This document shows, piece after piece, positions 7,352 through 14,364 of a stretch of 15,472 bases of DNA. The translations under genes were made by a program, and so were the position numbers. Numbering within the stretch: position 1 is the first letter of the stretch; each line of letters opens with the position of its first letter. The notes beneath the pieces are model-generated. The model was not told the DNA's origin. It saw only the letters and a list, made by a program, of their open reading frames with translations, and made no database searches. Origin of the DNA: DATKSS01 sp035533335 (GTDB lineage: Bacteria > Chloroflexota > Dormibacteria > Dormibacterales > Dormibacteraceae); the NCBI GenBank assembly GCA_035533335.1, contig DATLUC010000058.1, positions 1-15,472 of the forward strand. Direction: 5' to 3'.

Positions 7352-9003
7352 CCGAACCGATTCGCCTTCTGTCGCCGGAGGTCGCGGATGCGATCGCGGC
7401 CGGCGAGGTCATCGAGCGTCCCGCATCGGTGGTCAAAGAGCTCGTGGAAAATGCGCTCGACGCGGGCGCCCGGCGCATCACGATCGACGTGCGAGGCGCC
7501 GGCAAGACGTCGATCCGCGTCAGCGACGACGGTTCCGGGATTCCGGCCGACGAGCTCGCGATCGCGTTCGTCCGTCATTCGACCAGCAAGCTGGCCAGGA
7601 TTGCCGACCTTGGCGCGATCCAGAGCTTTGGCTTTCGTGGCGAGGCGCTGGCGAGCATCGCCGCGGTGTCAGACCTGGAGTGCGCGAGCGCAGGAGCGAC
7701 AATCCGCATCCGCGCCGGCGAGCTGGTGGAGCAGGGCGCCGGGCCACTGCTGCCCGGGGTCGCGATCGAGGTCAGGGATCTTTTCGGCAACGTTCCCGCA
7801 CGCTTGAAATTCCTGAAGAGCGACGCCACCGAGACCGCCGCCATCAAAGAGGTGGTGGGCTCGTTCGCGCTGCTTCACCCACACGTGCGGTTCCACCTCA
7901 CTGTCGACAGCCGCGCCGCCGTGAGCACCAGTGGCGACGGCGACCGCCGGCGGGCGATCAGCGCCGTCTACGGCGCGCCGGTGGCGGCCGAGGTGCTCGA
8001 GATCGTCGGAATGCCGCTCATAGTGGGGATGGTCAGCCAGCCGCGGCTCAGTCGGGGCAGCCGCGATGGCATGGTCATGGCGGTCAACGGGCGGCCGATC
8101 AGCGCCAGATCGTTGGTGTACGCGCTGGAGGAGTGTTACCAAGGGCGGCTCGAACGCGGACGCCACCCCGTGGCGGTGATCGACATCGGGATCGACCCCG
8201 AGCTGGTGGATGTCAACGTGCACCCCGCCAAGAAAGAGGTCCGCTTCCGCGACGAGGGGGCTGTTTTCGGCGCCCTGCAGCGCGCGGTCCGCGCCGCCCT
8301 TGACGGTAGCGATCCGTTTCGATACCGCGCGCTCGAGCCGGCCGCCAACGCCGTCATGGCGGGACCCCAGATGACGCTCCACGAAGCCGTGTCCACCCTT
8401 CCGGCGATCCAGCCCAACGGCCACGTGGCCGGGGGGTCGGTGCTGCGGCCGATCGGCCAGGTTGGCCCTGGTTACCTGGTGGCCGAAGGGCCCCACGGCC
8501 TGGTGCTCGTGGATCAGCATGCCGCCCACGAGCGCGTCCTTTACAACCGCCTCCTGGAGCGACTTCGTGAAGGGCGAGGCGCCAGCCAGCCGCTGCTGAT
8601 CCCGCAGGCGGTCGACGTCGAGCCCGCCCTGATCGCCGCGGCGGCCGACCACAGGGCCGATCTTGCGAACCTGGGCCTCGAGTACGAAGAGTTCGGGCCT
8701 CGCAGCGTCCGGATCACCGCGGTGCCGCTGGAGATGCCCGCGGGCAGGGCGACGGCCGCGATCCAGGAGACCCTGGCGGCGCTGGCAGAAAACCGCGGCG
8801 ATCAGGCGATCGAGAAGGCGGCCGCAGCGCTGGCGTGCCATTCGGCGGTCCGGTTCGGCGACGTCCTCGACATCAGCGAGCAGCGGCGACTCCTGGCCGA
8901 CCTGGAGGAAACCTCAGAGTCCATCACGTGCCCGCACGGGCGCCCAACCCGGCTCCTGGTGGAGTGGCAGGAACTGACACGCCACTTTCGGAGAAACTAC
9001 TGA
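7348..9003 (+). CDS. mutL: DNA mismatch repair protein MutL
   Basis: MutL is the GHKL ATPase that couples mismatch recognition by MutS to strand incision or excision. The 551-residue product has the canonical N-terminus: LSPEVADAIAAGEVIERPAS, VKELVENALDAGA, the DDGSGI motif, HSTSKL and FGFRGEALASI. A transducer domain follows, ending near DVNVHPAKKEVRF, then a short linker. The C-terminal dimerisation/endonuclease domain contains DQHAAHERVLYN (389-400), ACHSAVRFGD and CPHGRP (C528-H530). The first corresponds to the DQHAxxExxxxE endonuclease motif, but the last Glu is Asn400. The start is GTG 7348 in a GTGA overlap with the mutS stop. The last 80 bases are also the 3' end of an opposite-strand gene. 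Confidence 0.97.
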   Translation: MTEPIRLLSPEVADAIAAGEVIERPASVVKELVENALDAGARRITIDVRGAGKTSIRVSDDGSGIPADELAIAFVRHSTSKLARIADLGAIQSFGFRGEALASIAAVSDLECASAGATIRIRAGELVEQGAGPLLPGVAIEVRDLFGNVPARLKFLKSDATETAAIKEVVGSFALLHPHVRFHLTVDSRAAVSTSGDGDRRRAISAVYGAPVAAEVLEIVGMPLIVGMVSQPRLSRGSRDGMVMAVNGRPISARSLVYALEECYQGRLERGRHPVAVIDIGIDPELVDVNVHPAKKEVRFRDEGAVFGALQRAVRAALDGSDPFRYRALEPAANAVMAGPQMTLHEAVSTLPAIQPNGHVAGGSVLRPIGQVGPGYLVAEGPHGLVLVDQHAAHERVLYNRLLERLREGRGASQPLLIPQAVDVEPALIAAAADHRADLANLGLEYEEFGPRSVRITAVPLEMPAGRATAAIQETLAALAENRGDQAIEKAAAALACHSAVRFGDVLDISEQRRLLADLEETSESITCPHGRPTRLLVEWQELTRHFRRNY

Positions 9004-10099
9004 CGGCGAGAATCGCCAGCCAGCTGGCGTCCCACAAGAGCTGAGGGAATGGAAGCGCCAGCGCAAGCACCTGGAGGGTCGCCACGCCGGCGAGCAGCCA
9101 CAGGCGGTGCCAGAACGGTGGAGAGGTCCGCAGCACCAGCCAGCCGGCCAGGACCAGGACGCTGAAGTCGGACTGGTGCAGGTAGGAAGCCACCGCCAAC
9201 GACCCGACGAGACCGGCGGCGAATACAATCTCGAGCTGCGCTCTCCGCCGCCAGGCGATCAGCATCACGGCTACTCCCTGAATGATCCACAGGGCGTAAG
9301 TGGCCGGGCTGAATCCGAAGAGCTGAACCAGCGTGTAGTAGACGTTTGTGGGCGCAGCCTGTTCGAACCTGAGCGCCTGCCACCAGTCCACAAGGCCTGT
9401 TTGGCCAAGGCTGGCCACACTGGCCAGACCGAGGACCGCGCATCCCAGGATCCAGCCGCCGACCGCCCGGTAGTGCCCCGATGCGAGCAGGGCGAGAGGC
9501 ATCAGCGTCACAAGCTGTGGTTTGAGAAAGGTCGCGGCGGCGACGGCGAGGCCGGCGCTCACGGGGTGGTCGTGGGCGCACAGCCACCAAGCGGTGGCAA
9601 GGAGCGCGAGGATCACGATCGCCGGCTGGCCGAAACTAAAGGACAGGAGCACGGGCCACAGCGCGAGCGCCGCCAGCAGGAGCGTCACCTTGGCGAAACC
9701 GTGGTATGGGGCGGCCAGATGCCAGGCCCCTACCAGGGCGGCCAGCGAGACGGCCGTCCAAATCACGTAGGCAGCCGGCTCCGAGGCAATGGTAAGAGGA
9801 GCGAGCAGCCAGGCTAGAAGCGGCGGGTTGACATACCTGGCAGTCGAATCGAACTGGAGCTCGCCAGTCGGAAAGCCAGTCGATAGAGAGCGCAGTGTCG
9901 TGAGGTTATAGATGGTGGACCAGCCGTACCGCACGCCGGCTTCGGCGGCGACATAGAAGACGGGGAAATCGGAATGGATCGGGAAGGCGACAAACAACAG
10001 AGTCCAGCGGCCGATCGAGTAGACGACCCCCCAAGCGGAGGCCACCCCGGCAGCCGCCAGCCACAGGGGCGGCCGCCGCGCCGAGGTCGATTCGCTCAC
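8924..10099 (-). CDS. Polytopic membrane protein, GT87/DUF2029-type mannosyltransferase-like
   Basis: The 391-residue product is very hydrophobic, with roughly nine or ten predicted membrane segments, and resembles the GT87 (DUF2029) GT-C glycosyltransferases. In actinobacteria these are polyprenol-phosphate-mannose-dependent transferases for cell-envelope glycans. Supporting signals are the acidic HSDFPVFYVAAEAGVRYGW after the first membrane segment (the Asp is at the usual catalytic position), YVNPPLLAWLLAPL, FSFGQPAIVILALLATAWWL and AAATFLKPQLVTLMPLALL. The substrate cannot be inferred. The start is GTG 10099, directly abutting the miaA GTG on the other strand, and no Shine-Dalgarno is visible. 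The C-terminal 25 or so residues overlap mutL antisense. It is the only opposite-strand gene inside an otherwise co-directional repair/tRNA cluster, which suggests later insertion. Confidence 0.82.
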   Translation of the reverse strand: MSESTSARRPPLWLAAAGVASAWGVVYSIGRWTLLFVAFPIHSDFPVFYVAAEAGVRYGWSTIYNLTTLRSLSTGFPTGELQFDSTARYVNPPLLAWLLAPLTIASEPAAYVIWTAVSLAALVGAWHLAAPYHGFAKVTLLLAALALWPVLLSFSFGQPAIVILALLATAWWLCAHDHPVSAGLAVAAATFLKPQLVTLMPLALLASGHYRAVGGWILGCAVLGLASVASLGQTGLVDWWQALRFEQAAPTNVYYTLVQLFGFSPATYALWIIQGVAVMLIAWRRRAQLEIVFAAGLVGSLAVASYLHQSDFSVLVLAGWLVLRTSPPFWHRLWLLAGVATLQVLALALPFPQLLWDASWLAILAVSSFSESGVSVPATPPGAGLGARAGT

Positions 10100-11026
10100 G
10101 TGACTGGCTATTCTCGACCATGTGATGGCCCAGTCCTAAAGCTCGTACCTGTCATCGTCGGCCCGACCGGGATCGGAAAGTCCCAGCTGGGGTTCGACCT
10201 GGCGGTCGAGCTCGACGCAGAGATCGTGGTGGCCGATTCGAGGCAGGTTTACCAACGCCTCGACATCGCCACCAACAAGCCGAGCCCGGAGCATCGACGC
10301 CGGATGCCGTACCACATGATCGATTTCGTCGATCCAGCTGGCGACTTCAACGCCGCCCAGTTCGTGGAGGGCGCGCGCGCCGCGATCCAGGGCATTCACG
10401 CTCGCGGACGGATGGCGATCGTCGAAGGCGGCACCATGCTCTACGTCGACGCGCTCTGCGAGGGCTTCAGTCTCGCGGGCATCCCACCCGACGCCGCGCT
10501 GCGCGCCGAGCTGGCGAGCCTGGATGCGAGCGCGTTGCGAGAGAGAATGCTCGCGCTTGATCCGGACCCGGGCGTCGATGAGAAGAACCCTGTGCGGATG
10601 ATCCGGGCCATTGAGATCCTGGAGGCGGCAGGGCCGCCGCTAAGCCGCTTGCGAACTCGGACGCCTCCGCTTTGGAAACCACTGCGCATCGGGTTGACCG
10701 CGGACCTGGAGGTGATCGACCGCCGGCTCGAGGAGCGCAGCCGGCGACAGGTCGAGCGAGGCCTGGTGGCGGAGACCAAAGCAGCCCTTGAAGCGGGCGT
10801 GCCGCCTTCCGCCCCCGTCCTCACCGGGATCGGCTATGCGGAGGCGTTGGCCCACATCCGGGGGGAGGTTACCGTGGAGGAGCTGCCGACGGTCATGGCG
10901 CGATCGAACCGCCGTTACGCGCGCCGCCAGCTCAGGTGGTGGCGTCGTGATCGCACGGTGAGGTGGTTCGCGATCGAGCCGGATCCGCTGCCCGCTATCC
11001 TCAATTACGTGAGGGAATCCGAGTGA
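10100..11026 (+). CDS. miaA: tRNA dimethylallyltransferase MiaA
   Basis: MiaA transfers a dimethylallyl group to N6 of A37 in tRNAs reading UNN codons, making the i6A substrate of MiaB. From GTG 10100 the product has 308 residues, typical length. It carries the P-loop GPTGIGKS (21-28), the substrate motif VVADSRQVYQRLDIATNKP, YHMIDFVDP, EGGTMLYVDAL, NPVRMIRAIEI, and TGIGYAEAL with the RRYARRQLRWWRRD tail. The frame is open upstream to 9974, but that part is the antisense of the GT87 gene. GTG 10100 is the last usable start before the P-loop strand. No good Shine-Dalgarno is seen. The stop overlaps the next gene's GTG (GTGA), indicating coupled translation. Confidence 0.95.
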   Translation: MTGYSRPCDGPVLKLVPVIVGPTGIGKSQLGFDLAVELDAEIVVADSRQVYQRLDIATNKPSPEHRRRMPYHMIDFVDPAGDFNAAQFVEGARAAIQGIHARGRMAIVEGGTMLYVDALCEGFSLAGIPPDAALRAELASLDASALRERMLALDPDPGVDEKNPVRMIRAIEILEAAGPPLSRLRTRTPPLWKPLRIGLTADLEVIDRRLEERSRRQVERGLVAETKAALEAGVPPSAPVLTGIGYAEALAHIRGEVTVEELPTVMARSNRRYARRQLRWWRRDRTVRWFAIEPDPLPAILNYVRESE

Positions 11027-12195
11027 GCAAGACCGGCGCCGGAGCCAAGCGGCTCGGCCTGATCCCGCCCTACCTGTTCGCCGAGATCGACCGCAAGGTG
11101 CAGGAGAAGAAACGCGCCGGAGTCGACGTGATCTCGCTCGGCATCGGTGACCCCGACCTGGCGACGCCAAAGCGCATCGTCAGCGTCCTGCAGGAGACGG
11201 CGGCCGACCCGGCCAACCACCGCTATCCGTCTTACTTCGGTCTCGCCGAGCTGCGTGAGTCCATCGCCGGGTGGTACCGGGATCGCTCGGGCGTCACCCT
11301 TGATCCTGCGAGCGAGATCCTGCCCACGCTCGGCAGCAAGGATGGGATCAGCCACGTCCCCCTGGCCCTGGTCGATCCGGGCGACATCGTGCTGGCGCCA
11401 GACCCCGGCTACACGGTTTACGTGACCGGGGCCGTGATGGCGGGCGCCGACCCCTACATCATGCCGCTCACGGCCCACAACCACTGGCTGCCCGACCTGG
11501 ACGCCATCCCCGAAGACGTGGCGCGCAAAGCGCGGCTGATGTGGCTGAACTACCCGAACAACCCGACGGCAGCCACCGCAGACCGCGACTTCCTGGAGAG
11601 AGCGGTCGAGTTCTGCCGGCGCCACGACATCGTGCTCTGCCACGACGCTCCATATTCAGAGATCGCCTTCGACGGTTACCGGCCCCTCACGCTGTTCGAG
11701 ATCCCAGGAGCCAAGGACGTAGGCCTCGAGTTCCACTCGCTGTCCAAGACCTACAACATGACCGGGTGGCGCATCGGGTGGGTTTGCGGCAGGGCCGACC
11801 TCATCCACCTCATCGGGCAGCTGAAGACCAACATCGACTCGGGGATCTTCCAGGCCGTGCAGTGGGCCGCCATCGAGGCGATGAATGGGGGGGAGGCGGA
11901 GACGTTGGCCGCCTGCGAGATCTACGCGCGCCGCCACAGGCTGGTCGCCGACACTCTCAACGACCTGGGCTGGAACATCAAGCCCCCTCGTGCGACCTTC
12001 TATGTGTGGGCGCCCGTTCCCCAAGGCTATGACTCGATCGGGTTCGCAAGTCACGTGCTCGACGAAGTGGGCGTGAATATCACCCCTGGGGTCGGATTCG
12101 GCAAGCACGGCGAGGGCTATTTCCGTCTCTCGGTGACCGCGCCGGACTCGCGGCTCGAAGAGGCGATGGCCCGCATGAGGACGCTCAAGCTCTGA
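11023..12195 (+). CDS. dapL: Class I/II PLP aminotransferase, probable LL-diaminopimelate aminotransferase
   Basis: DapL converts tetrahydrodipicolinate directly to LL-diaminopimelate for lysine and peptidoglycan synthesis. From GTG 11023 the product has 390 residues. It is a fold-type I aminotransferase with SLGIGDPDLATP at the N-terminus, RYPSYFGLAELRESIAGWY, LGSKDGISHVPLAL, DPGYTVY, WLNYPNNPTAA, the CHDAPYSE strand, and the PLP lysine K242 in SLSKTYNMTGWRIGW. Near the C-terminus are PGVGFGKHGEGYFRLSV motifs. LNYPNNPT, HDAPYSE and TNIDSGIFQAVQ look like LL-DAP aminotransferases and their close relatives, but related Asp/Ala aminotransferases cannot be excluded. The start is supported by GAGGGA (11011-11016) six bases upstream and by a GTGA overlap with miaA. 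Confidence 0.8.
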   Translation: MSKTGAGAKRLGLIPPYLFAEIDRKVQEKKRAGVDVISLGIGDPDLATPKRIVSVLQETAADPANHRYPSYFGLAELRESIAGWYRDRSGVTLDPASEILPTLGSKDGISHVPLALVDPGDIVLAPDPGYTVYVTGAVMAGADPYIMPLTAHNHWLPDLDAIPEDVARKARLMWLNYPNNPTAATADRDFLERAVEFCRRHDIVLCHDAPYSEIAFDGYRPLTLFEIPGAKDVGLEFHSLSKTYNMTGWRIGWVCGRADLIHLIGQLKTNIDSGIFQAVQWAAIEAMNGGEAETLAACEIYARRHRLVADTLNDLGWNIKPPRATFYVWAPVPQGYDSIGFASHVLDEVGVNITPGVGFGKHGEGYFRLSVTAPDSRLEEAMARMRTLKL

Positions 12196-12295
12196 AATCC
12201 CCACGGAATCGGATGCTTCGCCGCCACCGGGGTCCCCGCGAACTCAAGCCGAAGGCTGCGAGCTCGTGGGATCTTTTCGCGGAGGCCTTCTTCGA

Positions 12296-13594
12296 GTGAT
12301 CACGACCAGGACGCCGCGCGAGCGGGCCTACCTCGTCGGTGTGCTGCTCCCCGGCAACACCGCTGAGACCGTGCACGACCAGATGGCGGAGCTCGCAGAC
12401 CTCACCCGGACGGCCGGGGCGGAGGTCGTCGGCTCGGACGTGCAGAGACGTACTGAGGTCGACTCGGCCCACTTCATCGGGATGGGCAAGGTCGAAGCCC
12501 TTCGGGACATGCGGATGGAAGGCGGCTTCGACGTGATCATCTGCAACGAGGACCTGAGCCCTCGTCAGCAGCGCAACCTGGAGCTGGAGCTGAAGACCAG
12601 GGTCCTAGACCGTACCGAGATCATTCTGGAGATCTTCGCCCAGCACGCTCGGACCCACGAAGGTCGCCTGCAGGTCGAAGCGGCACGGCTGCACCATCTG
12701 CTGCCACGCCTCATCGGCGCTTACGCATACGACCGCCAGGTCGGTGGACGGCGCGGCGGCGTCGGCGCGCGCGGAGGTTTCGGCGAGCAGCAGATCGAGG
12801 TGGAGCGCAGGCGAATCCGCAAGAGGATGCGTGACCTCGAGCGAGAGATCGAGCAGGTCCGCACGCAGAGGCGCCAGCAGCGCACCGGGCGCCGGCGCGC
12901 GCAGCTGGAGACCGTCGCGATCGTGGGCTACACCAACGCGGGAAAGTCGACCCTCCTGAACACGCTCACGGGCGCAGGTGTCCGCGCCGAGCAGAAGCTG
13001 TTCGCCACGCTCGACCCGACCACTCGCAAGCTCGACCTGCCCGCCGGGCGCGGCCTCCTCCTGACCGACACCGTGGGCTTCATCCAGAAACTGCCAACTG
13101 ACCTGGTGGCGGCGTTCCGGGCGACCCTGGAAGAGGTCACCGAGGCCGACGTGATCCTGCAGGTGCTTGACCTGAGCTCTCACGCCGTCGAAGAGCAGGC
13201 CGAGACGGTCGACAAGGTGCTCGCGGACCTCGGGGCCGCCGACAAGCCGCGCGTGGTCGCGCTGAACAAGGTCGACCTGCTCGGGCCGGCGTCACGGCGC
13301 CGGGCGGTCGGGGCGCTGGTGGCGAGATATCCCGGAGCAGTCGCCATCTCGGCCACCCAGCAAACGGGCCTGGGCGAGCTGATGGCAGCGCTGGACCAGG
13401 CGACCCGCGGCGACGTGGTGGCGCTCGACATTCTGGTGCCATACGGCAGCGAGAGCGTGCTGGCGCTGCTGCGAAAAATAGGTGGGGTGGACCGGACCGA
13501 GTACGTTGCGACGGGCACTCGGGCGTGGGGCTGGGTGCCGCGGCATGCCGCCGGCCGGTTCGAGAGCTTCGCCGCCGCTACCGGAAGAGCCTGA
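12296..13594 (+). CDS. hflX: Ribosome-associated GTPase HflX
   Basis: HflX is a translational GTPase-family protein that splits stalled 70S ribosomes under stress such as heat. The 432-residue product has the N-terminal HflX domain (AYLVGVLLPG, AEVVGSDVQRRTEVDSAHFIGMGKVEAL, NEDLSPRQQRNLE, RVLDRTEIILEIFAQHARTHEGRLQVEAA). A glycine-rich hinge and a charged coiled coil follow, then the G domain with GYTNAGKST (211-219), DTVG (258-261) within TDTVGFIQKLPTDLVAAFRATLEE, NKVD (324-327) and ISAT. The usual hinge motif RGPGET reads RGGFGEQQ here. GTG 12296 is preferred, with GGAGG ten bases upstream. GTG 12266 would add ten residues. It follows dapL by 100 bases and may share its transcript. Its last 17 bases overlap the end of lexA on the other strand. 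Confidence 0.95.
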   Translation: MITTRTPRERAYLVGVLLPGNTAETVHDQMAELADLTRTAGAEVVGSDVQRRTEVDSAHFIGMGKVEALRDMRMEGGFDVIICNEDLSPRQQRNLELELKTRVLDRTEIILEIFAQHARTHEGRLQVEAARLHHLLPRLIGAYAYDRQVGGRRGGVGARGGFGEQQIEVERRRIRKRMRDLEREIEQVRTQRRQQRTGRRRAQLETVAIVGYTNAGKSTLLNTLTGAGVRAEQKLFATLDPTTRKLDLPAGRGLLLTDTVGFIQKLPTDLVAAFRATLEEVTEADVILQVLDLSSHAVEEQAETVDKVLADLGAADKPRVVALNKVDLLGPASRRRAVGALVARYPGAVAISATQQTGLGELMAALDQATRGDVVALDILVPYGSESVLALLRKIGGVDRTEYVATGTRAWGWVPRHAAGRFESFAAATGRA

Positions 13595-14192
13595 TCACAC
13601 CTCGGACGACGCCGACAAGGCTCACGTTGCTGCTCACGATCGGCTCGTAGGCCGGGTTCTCGGCCACCAGCCGCACATGCCCGTTGCCCCGCTCGAATCG
13701 CTTTACGGTGGCGTCGCCATCGACCAGCGCGACCACGATCGTGCCCGTGGGCGCTTCGTGCTGAGGCCGGACGAGCACCATGTCGCCGTCGAGAATCCCT
13801 GCATTGATCATGCTGTCGCCGCGGACACGCAGAAGGAAGTTGCCTTCCTGGGCCATGTCGGAGGAGAGCAGGACGTGCTCCTCGATGTTCTGCTCGGCGA
13901 GGATGGGGGCCCCGGCGGCGACGTTGCCGATCACCGGCACCGAGATGGCACTCCTGCGCATCTGGTCGGCATCGGCGTCCTGGACCAGCTGCACTGTGCG
14001 CGACTTGCTGGGGTCGCGCTTGATCAGGCCGCGCCGCTCGAGCTGGTTCAGATGGTTGTGGACTGTCGAGCTCGAGCTGAGGCCGACCGCCTCGCCGATC
14101 TCACGGACGCTCGGGGGATAGTTGCGGACCTTGGTCACGTCGCGGATGTAGTCGAGAATCTTGGACTGCCTCTCGGTGAGCTGCTCTGTCAA
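13578..14192 (-). CDS. lexA: SOS repressor LexA
   Basis: LexA represses DNA-damage genes and inactivates itself when RecA filaments stimulate autocleavage. From TTG 14192 the product has 204 residues. The N-terminal winged helix-turn-helix reads LTERQSKILDYIRD, YPPSVREIGEAVGLSSSSTV and NHLNQLERRGLIKRD. The cleavage site is A93-G94 in GNVAAGAPILAE. The S24-type catalytic dyad is S127 in RVRGDSMINAGILDGD and K164 in DGDATVKRF. All residues needed for self-cleavage are present. The frame extends five codons to another TTG at 14207, but GGAGAAG at 14205-14199 sits six bases before TTG 14192, which decides the start. It is convergent with hflX (17-base overlap) and divergent from the LysM gene. 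Confidence 0.96.
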   Translation of the reverse strand: MTEQLTERQSKILDYIRDVTKVRNYPPSVREIGEAVGLSSSSTVHNHLNQLERRGLIKRDPSKSRTVQLVQDADADQMRRSAISVPVIGNVAAGAPILAEQNIEEHVLLSSDMAQEGNFLLRVRGDSMINAGILDGDMVLVRPQHEAPTGTIVVALVDGDATVKRFERGNGHVRLVAENPAYEPIVSSNVSLVGVVRGVIRLFR

Positions 14193-14198
14193 TTCGAT

Positions 14199-14205
14199 CT
14201 TCTCC
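14199..14205 (-). promoter_or_regulatory. lexA ribosome-binding site
   Basis: On the minus strand GGAGAAG (14205 down to 14199) is followed by six bases and TTG at 14192-14190. The upstream TTG at 14207 overlaps this site and has no good Shine-Dalgarno of its own. The site therefore favours the shorter LexA, which begins near TEQLTERQ. Confidence 0.65.
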
Positions 14206-14246
14206 AAACTGCTTGGTAGGGGGACCTTTGTAGGGACGTTGCGGCC

Positions 14247-14275
14247 ATGCTAGCACTTCGGGTCTCCAAGCGCAA
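14247..14275 (-). promoter_or_regulatory. Predicted lexA promoter
   Basis: On the minus strand a -35-like TTGCGC (14275-14270) and a -10-like TAGCAT (14252-14247) are separated by 17 bases, with TGC just before the -10 resembling an extended -10. The predicted transcription start near 14240 gives a leader of about 48 bases before TTG 14192. The near-perfect LexA box at 14273-14286 overlaps the -35, consistent with autorepression. The promoter is predicted from sequence only. Confidence 0.5.
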
Positions 14276-14286
14276 ACCTTTGTTCG
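14273..14286. promoter_or_regulatory. LexA box 1 (near-consensus), on the lexA promoter
   Basis: CAAACCTTTGTTCG fits the Gram-positive/actinobacterial SOS operator CGAAC-N4-GTTCG with one mismatch (A for G in the left half). It overlaps the -35 region of the predicted lexA promoter. Its centre is 28 bp from that of the perfect box at 14301-14314, close to three helical turns. Confidence 0.65.
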
Positions 14287-14292
14287 TAGGCC

Positions 14293-14321
14293 TTGACAAT
14301 CGAACGCCCGTTCGTTATCGT
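14293..14321 (+). promoter_or_regulatory. Predicted SOS promoter of the LysM-glutaredoxin unit
   Basis: A consensus -35 TTGACA (14293-14298) and a -10-like TATCGT (14316-14321) are separated by 17 bases. The entire perfect LexA box lies in the spacer, the classic position for tight SOS repression. The predicted start of transcription is about 14328. This excludes the frame's longest start at TTG 14293 and favours ATG 14365 (or the nearly leaderless ATG 14335). Confidence 0.65.
14301..14314. promoter_or_regulatory. LexA box 2 (perfect SOS operator)
   Basis: CGAACGCCCGTTCG is a perfect CGAAC-N4-GTTCG palindrome, the LexA operator known from Bacillus and actinobacteria. It lies between the -35 and -10 of the predicted promoter of the LysM gene and about 110 bases upstream of the lexA start codon. 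The site itself is directly visible. LexA binding is inferred from the adjacent lexA gene. Confidence 0.88.
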
Positions 14322-14364
14322 GCGGCACGAACAGATGTACGCGGCAGGTTACGGCATCAGACCC

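Noticed and set aside
9107..9817. A 236-codon open frame on the + strand inside the GT87-like gene.
   Set aside because: Its product is charged and low-complexity with no domain. The opposite strand encodes a coherent multi-span membrane protein, so this is a GC-rich shadow frame.
12196..12295. Possible regulatory hairpin or attenuator between the dapL-like gene and hflX (CCGGGGTCCCCG).
   Set aside because: The palindrome leaves no room for a loop and has no T-run. Nothing else in this 100-base gap stands out.
14293..14364. Longer LysM protein starting at TTG 14293.
   Set aside because: The start would lie in the -35 hexamer and its codons would cover the LexA box and -10. The added residues look unlike a signal or membrane anchor.
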